Source: Pseudarthrobacter albicanus
GTDB lineage: Bacteria; Actinomycetota; Actinomycetes; Actinomycetales; Micrococcaceae
DNA: 64,000 nt
Assembly: GCF_018224015.1 (NCBI RefSeq)
Contig: NZ_JAGPOT010000046.1
Span: 1-64,000, forward strand
Reading direction: 5' to 3'
Shown here: piece by piece, positions 37,262-45,118 of the stretch
Numbering within the stretch: position 1 is the stretch's first letter
Layout: every line of letters begins with the position of its first letter
The notes under the pieces: generated by a model
Databases searched by the model: none
What the model was told of the DNA's origin: nothing
Seen by the model: only the letters and a program-made list of their open reading frames with translations
Made by a program: the position numbers and the translations under genes

Positions 37262-37330
37262 ATGCAGGCGATGCTCGGGATGCGGAAACTGGATGTGGCC
37301 GGGCTGCAGAAAGCGTACGACGGGTCCTGA
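37262..37330 (+). pseudogene. C-terminal remnant of a PhnB-like VOC protein
   Basis: A 22-codon in-frame piece (MQAMLGMRKLDVAGLQKAYDG and stop) matches the last residues of PhnB-like VOC proteins. The upstream part of that gene is absent: the sequence before it runs straight into the lysE promoter region. It is a leftover of a deleted gene. Confidence 0.6.
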
Positions 37331-37353
37331 AGCTTCGGTGCGGCACAGCCGGC

Positions 37354-37794
37354 TTATCCCGGACGAAGACCCCCGCCAGACATATCATCGGGCGGCGGCC
37401 CGGGCCGAAGCGCCGGCAGTGAGTTACCGTCTGGCGGTTGCCCCGGGGTGATGTCCACTTCGTGCGGGGCGGCAAGGTGCCGCTCGCGGTCCCGAAGGTG
37501 ATGCAACAGGGCGGTTTCCGGATTCCAGGGGTGCTCCTTGACATGACGCTGCAAACGGATCCGGACCCCTTCCAGTTCGGGCCCGGTGCTGTTGAGGACG
37601 CTGTTGATGATCTCCAGCACCTGCAACCGCAGGGACATGCCTGCGTACTGTTCGGATGCCGTTACGGAGGCGGGTTCCTGCGACGCCGGACCGTTTCCGG
37701 ACGGGTGAACGACATGCCGGCCGGGTTCACGGAAGGGGCCGTCCCCCCGGATCATGGCGCTTCCCCGTATTGCCGCGTGAAGGCAACGGCCCAA
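37354..37794 (-). CDS. Hypothetical protein
   Basis: A possible small gene of up to 146 residues. The most protein-like part is SLRLQVLEIINSVLNSTGPE followed by LEGVRIRLQRHVKEHPWNP and LHHLRDRERHLAAPHEVD, which would form helices. The Gly/Pro-rich ends look less like protein, so the true start may be the ATG of MSLRLQVLEI. I do not recognise a family. It lies between the deletion scar and the histidine kinase, on the kinase strand but downstream of it. Confidence 0.4.
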   Translation of the reverse strand: MGRCLHAAIRGSAMIRGDGPFREPGRHVVHPSGNGPASQEPASVTASEQYAGMSLRLQVLEIINSVLNSTGPELEGVRIRLQRHVKEHPWNPETALLHHLRDRERHLAAPHEVDITPGQPPDGNSLPALRPGPPPDDMSGGGLRPG

Positions 37795-37857
37795 GGGGAA
37801 GCCCTCCGGGCCGCGGGCGACGCGGTGGCTGCCCCTTCATCGTGCACCTCCGGTCTC

Positions 37858-39153
37858 CTATCTGGGCCCTGGGATCAGGAGCGCCCGGCCGGCCGGACCA
37901 TGTTGACGGACGATTTCCAGCCGCGCCGGAAGCCACAGGGTAAATCTGCTCGCGCCTCGCGCTGCGGACTGGACCCGGATACTGCCCCCGTGCGCCTCAG
38001 CGATTGCCTTGACGATCGGCAACCCGAGGCCGGCTCCGTGCGCCGCGGACCCGGGACCGGACCATGCAAACCGTTCAAATATCCGCTGGTGCTCTTCCGC
38101 GGGAATCCCCGGTCCGGTGTCCGAGACCCACAAATCCAGTCCTCCGATCAGAGCAGACACGGCTCCTCTGACAGGTGTGCTGCTGCGCACTGTCGGGGCG
38201 GGGGAATCGGTCCAGAGGCCACCGACGGAGATCGTGTCGTCTTCCGACGTGGTTCCCACGGCATGGGCGGCGAGCTGATCCACCGCGTGGGACAGGCACT
38301 GGCGGTCCGCCAGCACCCAGCCGCCCGGTTTGAGGCTGAGGATCCAGCGCCGTCGGCCCAGGACCAGGGCCCGCTGGACGGCGTCTTCCAGGAACTGGTC
38401 GACGTCGATCCATTCGGCGTGGATGAAGCCAGGGCGCCCGCTTCCGGCAAGCACCTGAAAGTCGCTGACCAGCCGCTGCATGGAGTCCACTTCCCTCAGC
38501 AGCCGGCTGCACGTCCGCGAGATGTCGTCCGGGGCGTGGGCCCTGAGCTGTTCGACGTGCCTTCTGATGGCGGCTAGGGGGGTGCCGAGCTGATGGCCGG
38601 CATCGCCCAGGAACTGGCGGCGCTCCACGATGCCGCGCTCCAGCCTGTCGAGCATGGCGTTGAACTGGCTGGCGAGCACGGCGACGTCGTCGTCGGCCTG
38701 GGAGGGCAACGGGACCCGTTGCCCCGGATCGTCCAGGGACAGGTGTTCGGTGGCGTCCCGGAGACGCCGGATGGGGCGGCGCAGCCTCCCCGCCACCACG
38801 TGGCCAACGACAACGGCCGCGGGGAGGGCGAGGAGGGCGACAATGCCGTACGTGCCCAGCGACTGCAACAAGCCGCCGGCCACGCGGCCGTCCGGGAGCC
38901 TGGGCTGCACGGCGTGGGCCGCAGCCCCGGAGACCAGCATCGCGGAGGCCATGAGTGCCAACTGGGCCGTCAGCACCCACACCCTGACGGATCTCAATCT
39001 CCTGGGGACTCCCCGCCACGCGGCGGCAACGTGCCTGGCTCCGTGGCCCCCGGGGGCGGCAGTCAGGACTGCCGCCCCCCGGGGTCCACCGCCAGGATGG
39101 TTACTGGACACGGACGGCGAAGCCGGCGGCGGTGCCGCCCAGCGCAGACTCAA
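37858..39153 (-). CDS. Sensor histidine kinase (HAMP-HisKA-HATPase), no adjacent regulator
   Basis: Membrane histidine kinase of about 430 residues. Two helices (VWVLTAQLALMASAMLVSGA and YGIVALLALPAAVVVGHVVA) flank only a short external loop, so it probably senses within or near the membrane. A HAMP-like region (RPIRRLRDATEHLSLDD) follows. The H box is LGDAGHQLGTPLAAIRRHVE, an unusual variant of the HELRTPL motif. ATPase boxes are weakly spelled in the N box but clear in VSDTGPGIPAEEHQRIFERF and GAGLGLPIVKAIAEAHGG. The start is uncertain: the frame overlaps the upstream secreted-protein gene by 53 bases, and a start near RRLRSVRVW is equally possible. No response regulator is adjacent on this strand. 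Confidence 0.82.
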   Translation of the reverse strand: MSLRWAAPPPASPSVSSNHPGGGPRGAAVLTAAPGGHGARHVAAAWRGVPRRLRSVRVWVLTAQLALMASAMLVSGAAAHAVQPRLPDGRVAGGLLQSLGTYGIVALLALPAAVVVGHVVAGRLRRPIRRLRDATEHLSLDDPGQRVPLPSQADDDVAVLASQFNAMLDRLERGIVERRQFLGDAGHQLGTPLAAIRRHVEQLRAHAPDDISRTCSRLLREVDSMQRLVSDFQVLAGSGRPGFIHAEWIDVDQFLEDAVQRALVLGRRRWILSLKPGGWVLADRQCLSHAVDQLAAHAVGTTSEDDTISVGGLWTDSPAPTVRSSTPVRGAVSALIGGLDLWVSDTGPGIPAEEHQRIFERFAWSGPGSAAHGAGLGLPIVKAIAEAHGGSIRVQSAARGASRFTLWLPARLEIVRQHGPAGRALLIPGPR

Positions 39154-41257
39154 CGCTCACGGTCTGGCCTGCCCGGCCGATAGCAGTCGAAGAGCCTCGG
39201 ATGGAAAACGACCCCGTGGCGTCCACGACGGCCGTACCCAGGATGGTTCCGTCCAGACCGCCGAGGTGTACGGTGACCGTCTGACCGGCCAGCATGGAGC
39301 TGGTCCCGTCCACCCGCCATTCGCGCTTGCTGGCCGTGTAGCGGGCGGAGGCAACCGCCACGGTGTCCGCCCGCGGGGTGACCGTCACCTGGGCGTCGCT
39401 TGAGGACCCGTCAGGGCCTCCCACCGTCAGCTTGAACGTCAGCGCGCCCGAACTCGCAGGGTACTTGTACAGCGGGAACGTGAACGCGGGACGGGCGGAA
39501 CTGGCGCCGGTGAGGGTGACCCTGGGATCGCCCGGGCCCACAATCTGCGTCCAGGTATAGGTAGCTGCGCCGCTGGAGCCGCTGCCATCCAAGGTGACCT
39601 TGGCTCCGCGCTGCGCGCCTTGCTGGTTGGGTCCGGCATTGGCTACGGCGGCGGTGGCGGCTGTAACCGTCACGGTGACTGTCGCCGTTCTCGGACCGCC
39701 CGGCCCGTTGACTGTCAGGGAGAAGACATATTCCCCCGGTGCGGGTGCGGTGAAGCTGGGCCGGACCGCGTTTGGGTCGCTGAGGACAATTGCGGACGGA
39801 CTGCTCCACGAGTAGGTGGACACCGGACCGCTGGAGGCGGATCCGTCCAGGAATACGTTCTGGCCTGCCTGGACCGTTTGATCGGGGCCGGCCTGGGCCG
39901 CCACCGGAATGGGAGAGCGGGCATTTCCGGTCACCTCAACCGGTATGACAACCTCGCCCTTGGCATCTGATCTCACGGTGACGGAAACCGGAGGAGCCGG
40001 GAGAGGGCCCGCTGCCAGGGAGCCGGCTGCGAGCTCGCCGAAGCCCACGGCGGTCAGGGTCCGCGCACCTGCTGTGTCGCTGGACACCGCTTCGACCGAC
40101 AGGACACCGCTATCGGTGTTGAAGGTGGCCTTCCCGCTGACCCTGTCAACGACGTCGATCTTCTTCGCCGACGCCGGAACGTCGCTCGAGTTCGTGACGG
40201 TGACCGAGGCTGGCGGCTGGGGCCCATCAAATGCGATCCTGGTGAAGTACTTGCCGCCGGCTCCCTCCAGCGCCGTGGGGCTGAAGACCGCGTTGCCGGC
40301 TGACGCATCAGAGAGCTGCATTGACTGCGGTCCGGATTCGCTCGATGCGAAGACGTCCACCGTCCCCGAGCCGAGCGATGACCTGGAGTACGTCGCCCGC
40401 TCTGCCAGCACCCCGCTGTTGGTCGCGAGTTTTCCCTGCACCGTGAAGAGGTCGGTCTCCACGCAGTCCGCCACCGGGCCCGGAACGGTGGGGCAGGCAT
40501 CCGCCGTGGCGCTCGGATTGATGCCCGGACCCTCGATGCGGAAGATGTTGGACCCGTACGGGCTGCCGGTGATCTTGTGGGGGGTGGTGCCATCGCCCAC
40601 GTAGGTGTTCTTGCCGTTGGCGTCGGGCTTGAGGGCGGGATCGGTGGGGTAGGTATCCCAGGTCAGGAACGGTCCGACCCTTCCACCCAGGGCGCCCGAG
40701 AAGTCACCCTTTCCGCCGATGCCGATGTCCTCGGTGTCGAAGACGATGCCCGGCTTGGAGGTCCGGACGGTCTTGGTGCCCGCCGGCGTGGTGAATTTGT
40801 AATCGACGCCGTCCCTGGCGTTCGTGATTTTCAGCCGGAGCCGGGCAAAGGTGACCTGGTCGCCGTCGGCAACCGGCCCGCTGCCGAACGCCTGCTCCAG
40901 GGCGACCACGGCGAGCGCCTTTCCACCACCGGCCGTGTCCATCGTGGCGCTGGTGAGGGAAAAGAAGCCCTCATCCGGGTAGTTCCCGGGGAAGGAAACC
41001 GGCGCGGTCTCATCGGGCAACGGCCCGCGGGCCGGGCACAGCGGGTCGGCCTGCTCGATGCACTTCTCCAGCCTCAGCCCGTTCTTGTCGCGGTACCAGA
41101 CCGGGAAGCCGTCCGTCGCATCGACGGGACCCACTTCGGCGAGTCCTGGCCCGTTGACTCCCGGAGGGCCGACGGCAGCCGAAGCCAGGCCGGCCAACGA
41201 GACGACAGCGAAAATTGCGAGCAAGAAACCAAGTATCCGTTTCATCACGATATCCAT
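39101..41257 (-). CDS. Large secreted protein with PKD-like domains
   Basis: Exported protein of about 718 residues, function unknown. The signal peptide is MKRILGFLLAIFAVVSLAGL followed by ASA. An N-terminal domain of roughly 390 residues contains GLRLEKCIEQADPLCPARG, NYPDEGFFSLTSATMDTAGG and conserved cysteines (later CPTVPGPVADC), probably disulfide-bonded. Two PKD-like Ig folds follow (AGPDQTVQAGQNVFLDGSAS and AGPNQQGAQRGAKVTLDGSG), and a C-terminal beta-rich domain ends FAVRVQ with no anchor. The start is ATG at 41257 or 41245. It precedes the histidine kinase and is divergent from a small anchored protein, a SARP-type regulator and a multicopper oxidase. Confidence 0.82.
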   Translation of the reverse strand: MDIVMKRILGFLLAIFAVVSLAGLASAAVGPPGVNGPGLAEVGPVDATDGFPVWYRDKNGLRLEKCIEQADPLCPARGPLPDETAPVSFPGNYPDEGFFSLTSATMDTAGGGKALAVVALEQAFGSGPVADGDQVTFARLRLKITNARDGVDYKFTTPAGTKTVRTSKPGIVFDTEDIGIGGKGDFSGALGGRVGPFLTWDTYPTDPALKPDANGKNTYVGDGTTPHKITGSPYGSNIFRIEGPGINPSATADACPTVPGPVADCVETDLFTVQGKLATNSGVLAERATYSRSSLGSGTVDVFASSESGPQSMQLSDASAGNAVFSPTALEGAGGKYFTRIAFDGPQPPASVTVTNSSDVPASAKKIDVVDRVSGKATFNTDSGVLSVEAVSSDTAGARTLTAVGFGELAAGSLAAGPLPAPPVSVTVRSDAKGEVVIPVEVTGNARSPIPVAAQAGPDQTVQAGQNVFLDGSASSGPVSTYSWSSPSAIVLSDPNAVRPSFTAPAPGEYVFSLTVNGPGGPRTATVTVTVTAATAAVANAGPNQQGAQRGAKVTLDGSGSSGAATYTWTQIVGPGDPRVTLTGASSARPAFTFPLYKYPASSGALTFKLTVGGPDGSSSDAQVTVTPRADTVAVASARYTASKREWRVDGTSSMLAGQTVTVHLGGLDGTILGTAVVDATGSFSIRGSSTAIGRAGQTVSVESALGGTAAGFAVRVQ

Positions 41258-41450
41258 CCTGTGCTTTTCGCGCCCCTCCGCCCTGGCGGGAGGAACGGGG
41301 TGCACCGGCCGGCGCACTCATGACCGTCACGGTATGGACAGCGTCTTGTAAATATCCTGTCGTCCAGACCACCGTGCGGCCCCCCTCAGAGGTCCACCCG
41401 GCGTTTTTCTCCAAGGGTTTCCCTAGTGCGCCGGCGGGAAACTTGCCAAC

Positions 41451-41963
41451 ATGTCACAGTCACAATCGCTCCGGCGCTCGAAAATCCTCGTTCCGGCAAT
41501 CCTGCTCCTCCTTGTAGGGAGCCTGGTCGCCGGCGTCATGATGAGGGCGCCGCGCACACCGCCGGCCCCGCTGGGAGCTTCAGCCCGCGTCGACGGCGGA
41601 CTGGCACGCATCAACGGGGTCATACCGGCCGACGTCGACGGGTGGAGCCCCGACACCGCTTCTGCGGCGCTTGCCAAGCCGCCCGGCGAGGGACTCCACC
41701 GGGTACGGGTATTGGTGGAGTTGACCGCGCTCGAACAAGGCGGCCTCCCGTATGATCCGTCCAGCTACTCCGTGTCGGGCCTGGGCGCAGGGACGTGGAA
41801 AGCGCTCTGGTTTTCGCCCGCTGCGGCGATCGCGGTCCAGGGGAAAAGCATCAACGCCACGCTCGTGTTCGAGCTCCCCGACCGGGCCATCGATCTGACC
41901 CTCGACCTGTCAGGGGGGCCGGGGCTGTCCCTGGGGGCCGGACACCATAGGGGACGCACCTGA
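41451..41963 (+). CDS. Membrane-anchored hypothetical protein
   Basis: A 170-residue protein with one N-terminal helix (KILVPAILLLLVGSLVAGVM) and an external domain; the cleavage site is unclear, so it is probably a signal anchor. The outer domain (RVRVLVELTALEQGGLPYDP to DRAIDLTLDLSGGPGLSLGA) alternates beta-strand-like hydrophobics with turns and contains a tryptophan-rich patch (GTWKALWFSPAA). I do not recognise a family. It begins 193 bases from the divergent secreted-protein gene and reads towards the SARP-receiver regulator, so it may belong to the same envelope-associated system. Confidence 0.7.
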   Translation: MSQSQSLRRSKILVPAILLLLVGSLVAGVMMRAPRTPPAPLGASARVDGGLARINGVIPADVDGWSPDTASAALAKPPGEGLHRVRVLVELTALEQGGLPYDPSSYSVSGLGAGTWKALWFSPAAAIAVQGKSINATLVFELPDRAIDLTLDLSGGPGLSLGAGHHRGRT

Positions 41964-42088
41964 CAGGCCAGTCCTCGCATCTACCGGTAGCCGACCTGGT
42001 GGAAAACGAGTACCGAATACTCGTGCCCGGGGTTGCTGGATGGAAAAAGCTTGGGAGCAAAAGTTTCTCTTTGAATGGCAGGTCTCCG

Positions 42089-43675
42089 ATGCCCCCTATC
42101 CCGACGAAGGAAGCTCCCGGCCCCTCCACCATGGAAGGGGACCTGCCGCCGCGAGGCGTCCTTGAGGTCAGGCTCCTCGGTCCGCTGCGGATCAGGCGCG
42201 ACGGCGCCGTCCTGGAAGCCGGTGAGCTCGGCGGTCCCAAGCCCCGGCAGATCCTGGAAATTCTCTTACTCAATCTCGGCACGCCAGTGTCCAAGGACCG
42301 TCTCATTGACGTCTTGTGGGACGGGCGGCCTCCGGCGGAGGCGCTTCCGACGCTGGAAAGCTACGTCAGCGTCCTGCGGCGTCATCTTCAGCCGGGCCAG
42401 GGCAAAGCCGGCCCCCTGCGGACAGTCACCGGCGGGTACATGATGGACCGTGCCCTTGTGGACCTTGACGTCAGCCGCTTCAACGACCTGCTGCACCGGG
42501 CCTCGCACTGCGGGCCCACGGAGGCCCTGGAGCTCCTGCAGGAAGCGCTGGATCTGGCATCTGCGCCCCTGCTCGGGGATGAGCTGCGCGCGTCCTGGGC
42601 GGAGAAAGAACGGGGCCGCCATGAGCCCCGGGTCTGCCGGGCCAGGGCGCTCGCCGCCGAATTGGCGCTGTCCCTGCACGAGCCCGACCGCGCAGTTGCC
42701 CTGGCCAGGGAGGCCCTGTCGGGCGACCACCTCAATGAGAAGGCCTGGACTTCGCTCGTCCTGGGGCTGGAGGAGTCCGGGCAGCCGCTGGAAGCGCTCC
42801 GGGCGTTTGAACAGTGCTGGCGGACCTTGGACCGGGAGTTGGGGTGCAGCCCGGGAGATCCGCTGCGCGCCGCGCATGCCCGCCTGTTGCGGCTGACCGG
42901 GGAAACCGGCACGCCGGTACCGGCACCCCTACCTGCAACCGGACCATCTGCAATCAGGCCCTTGGCAACCAGGCCCTTGGCAACCGTCACCCGGAGCGTA
43001 CCGCCCGCCGACGGGACCGCCGTGGGGATCCTGATCGTAGATGACCACCGGACGTTCACTGAGCTGCTGGCCGGTGCACTGGACCGGGAGCCGGACTTCC
43101 GTACTGTCGGTTCGGCGGTTTCCGTGGAGAGCGGCGTGCGGTTGTGCCGTGAACTGGCACCCGACGTTGTCGTCATGGACTATCACTTGCCGGACGGTGA
43201 CGGGCTCGCCGCGGCAATCCGCATTCTGCAGGACGCCCCGGATACCCGGATCATCATGCTGACGGGAGATCCGTCCCAGAATCTCCTCCGCCGGGCGGCG
43301 GGTATAGGAATATGCGGGTTCCTGCCCAAAGACGGCTCGCTGGCCACTATGCTCGACACTCTCCGGCATGCCCGGACAGGGAACATGGTGGTGCATCCAT
43401 CATTAGTGGCACAGATGGGGGTCCGGGCCCCAGATCCGGCCGGGGCCCCCCTTGGGCCCCCCCTAAGTCCCCGCGAGCTGGACGTCCTGCGTCTGATGGC
43501 GGAAGGGCAGGAGATACGGGGGGTTGCAAACAGCCTCGGCATCTCGATCCACACCTGCCGCGGCTACGTCAAGACCATTTTTTCCAAGCTCGGCTCCCAC
43601 TCGCAAAGCGAGGCGATGGCAGAGGCGGAACTGCGGGGCATCCTGAGCGTGAAATCCCATGTCCAGGCCTTCTGA
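42089..43675 (+). CDS. SARP/BTAD - receiver - LuxR fusion regulator
   Basis: Transcription regulator of about 528 residues combining two output types. Residues about 25-105 form an OmpR-like winged helix of SARP proteins (VLEVRLLGPLRIRRDGAVLE, LPTLESYVSVLRRHLQPG). A bacterial transcriptional activation (BTAD) domain follows to about 270. After a Pro/Ala linker, a receiver domain starts at about 311 (GILIVDDHRTFTELL), with phospho-acceptor Asp364 in VVMDYHLPDGDG and the Thr and Lys switch residues in MLTGD and FLPKDG. A LuxR-type helix-turn-helix (LSPRELDVLRLMAEGQEIRG) ends the protein. The start is uncertain: a GTG at 41999 is in frame, but GGCAGG precedes the ATG at 42089. The kinase gene overlaps its end, so they form a two-component pair. 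Confidence 0.88.
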   Translation: MPPIPTKEAPGPSTMEGDLPPRGVLEVRLLGPLRIRRDGAVLEAGELGGPKPRQILEILLLNLGTPVSKDRLIDVLWDGRPPAEALPTLESYVSVLRRHLQPGQGKAGPLRTVTGGYMMDRALVDLDVSRFNDLLHRASHCGPTEALELLQEALDLASAPLLGDELRASWAEKERGRHEPRVCRARALAAELALSLHEPDRAVALAREALSGDHLNEKAWTSLVLGLEESGQPLEALRAFEQCWRTLDRELGCSPGDPLRAAHARLLRLTGETGTPVPAPLPATGPSAIRPLATRPLATVTRSVPPADGTAVGILIVDDHRTFTELLAGALDREPDFRTVGSAVSVESGVRLCRELAPDVVVMDYHLPDGDGLAAAIRILQDAPDTRIIMLTGDPSQNLLRRAAGIGICGFLPKDGSLATMLDTLRHARTGNMVVHPSLVAQMGVRAPDPAGAPLGPPLSPRELDVLRLMAEGQEIRGVANSLGISIHTCRGYVKTIFSKLGSHSQSEAMAEAELRGILSVKSHVQAF

Positions 43676-45008
43676 CGCGGCGAACGGTGCGACGCCGGGG
43701 CATCCGGGCGCGGCTGAACGGTTCCAGGTCCGGGCCGCCGTGGCGAAATTCCTCCTCATGGGCTTTCTTGCCCTGCTGGTTGTGGCGACTCCGGTCGCAT
43801 TTTGGATCCGTGCGGCCGCGGAACGGCACGCGCTCGATAATGCCGTCCTCCTCACCGAGCGAGTGGCGGACTTGACCATCAAACCGCTGGTGAACGCAGC
43901 GGTGCTGGCCGGCGACGCCTCTGCGCTGGACGCATTGGACAGCGCCTTGCAGCCATGGCGCAGCAACGCCTCGGTGCTGCGCATGAAGGTCTGGGACGCG
44001 GATGGCCGTGTGGTGTATTCGGACGTGCGCTCGCTGGTGGGCCAGAGGTTCGACTTGCCGGAGTGGGGCCGGGACCTGTTGGCGGGGGGCCCGGGAACAG
44101 CGTCGCTGGAAAGCCAGCAGGAGCTGGAGAATGAGTACGAGTCAACCTCGGGAGAGCTGGTGGAGGTCTACGTCAGTTCGGCGGCTGCGGACGGTACCCG
44201 GCTGATCTTCGAGGCCTATTATGACGACGGCCCGGTGCGCGACGAACAACAGGCGGTCCTTTACAGCATGATTCCGCCCTTTCTGCTCTCGCTGGCGGCG
44301 CTGCAGCTCGCCCAGCTCCCCCCTGCGGTCCGGTTGGCCCGGGGGATCCAGTACCACCAGGCGACCCGTAACCGGTTGCTCAAGCGTGCTGTCGAGGCCT
44401 CGGATCTGGAACGCCGGAGGATCGCACGTGACCTGCACGATGAAGTGATCCAGGACCTGTCCGGGCTGGGCTACGCACTTGAATCCGAACAGCTCCACGG
44501 TCCGCCCGAGCAGCAGTCCATGCTCAGCGGAGCCCGAAAAATACTGCAGCACAGCGTCCGGGCACTGCGGGCCATGACGAGCGAGCTTTATCCGCCCGAT
44601 CTTGAACAACTGGGGCTCAAGACGTCCTTGGAACGGCTCGTGGAGCCACATCAGGAACGCGGTCTCGCCGTGCGCCTGTTCATTCCCGACGATGCCCGGC
44701 TGGACGGCGGCTCTTCGGCGTTGCTCTACCGTGTGGCCCGGGAAGCACTGTCAAACAGTGCCAAACACTCCGGCGCAACCGCGGTGGTGCTTTCACTGCG
44801 GACGGAGCAGCACGGCTCGGAAATCAGCATTTCGGACAATGGTCAGGGATTCGACAATACGCGGAGCTCGGCCGACGGCCACCTGGGCCTCCGGATTCTC
44901 AAGGACACCATCCGGGAAGCCGGCGGAGCCCTGGAGATCCTCAGCTCCCCCGGCGTCGGCACCACGGTTACAGCGCGGCTGTTCTCCCGCCTTCCGGCGG
45001 CCCGCTGA
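43659..45008 (+). CDS. NarL-type sensor histidine kinase (HisKA_3)
   Basis: Membrane kinase of 449 residues, partner of the fused regulator whose gene it overlaps by 17 bases. Two helices (FLLMGFLALLVVATPVAFWI and MIPPFLLSLAALQLAQL) enclose an extracytoplasmic sensor of about 150 residues with VWDADGRVVYSDVRSLVGQR, resembling PAS/Cache-like sensor folds. The HisKA_3 phosphorylation motif is LERRRIARDLHDEVIQDLSG. The ATPase domain has YRVAREALSNSAKHSGAT and ISISDNGQGFDNTRSSADGH then GLRILKDTIREAGG. The signal is unknown. The next gene encodes a multicopper oxidase, so copper or redox stress is a plausible but unproven cue. Confidence 0.9.
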   Translation: MSRPSDAANGATPGHPGAAERFQVRAAVAKFLLMGFLALLVVATPVAFWIRAAAERHALDNAVLLTERVADLTIKPLVNAAVLAGDASALDALDSALQPWRSNASVLRMKVWDADGRVVYSDVRSLVGQRFDLPEWGRDLLAGGPGTASLESQQELENEYESTSGELVEVYVSSAAADGTRLIFEAYYDDGPVRDEQQAVLYSMIPPFLLSLAALQLAQLPPAVRLARGIQYHQATRNRLLKRAVEASDLERRRIARDLHDEVIQDLSGLGYALESEQLHGPPEQQSMLSGARKILQHSVRALRAMTSELYPPDLEQLGLKTSLERLVEPHQERGLAVRLFIPDDARLDGGSSALLYRVAREALSNSAKHSGATAVVLSLRTEQHGSEISISDNGQGFDNTRSSADGHLGLRILKDTIREAGGALEILSSPGVGTTVTARLFSRLPAAR

Positions 45009-45118
45009 CTGTTGGCGCGTGTTCACAGGTTTCTTCCAAGGTCGGTGCACCGGGAGCAGGATATCCCCAAGCTGGGTGCTGCAGTCTCGGATTACCGGAC
45101 AAAGAGAGGAGATCGGCT

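Noticed and set aside
42007..42022. GAGTACCGAATACTC palindrome before the fused regulator as an operator
   Set aside because: Only five bases per arm, and it may be inside the coding frame if the GTG at 41999 is used; too weak to claim.
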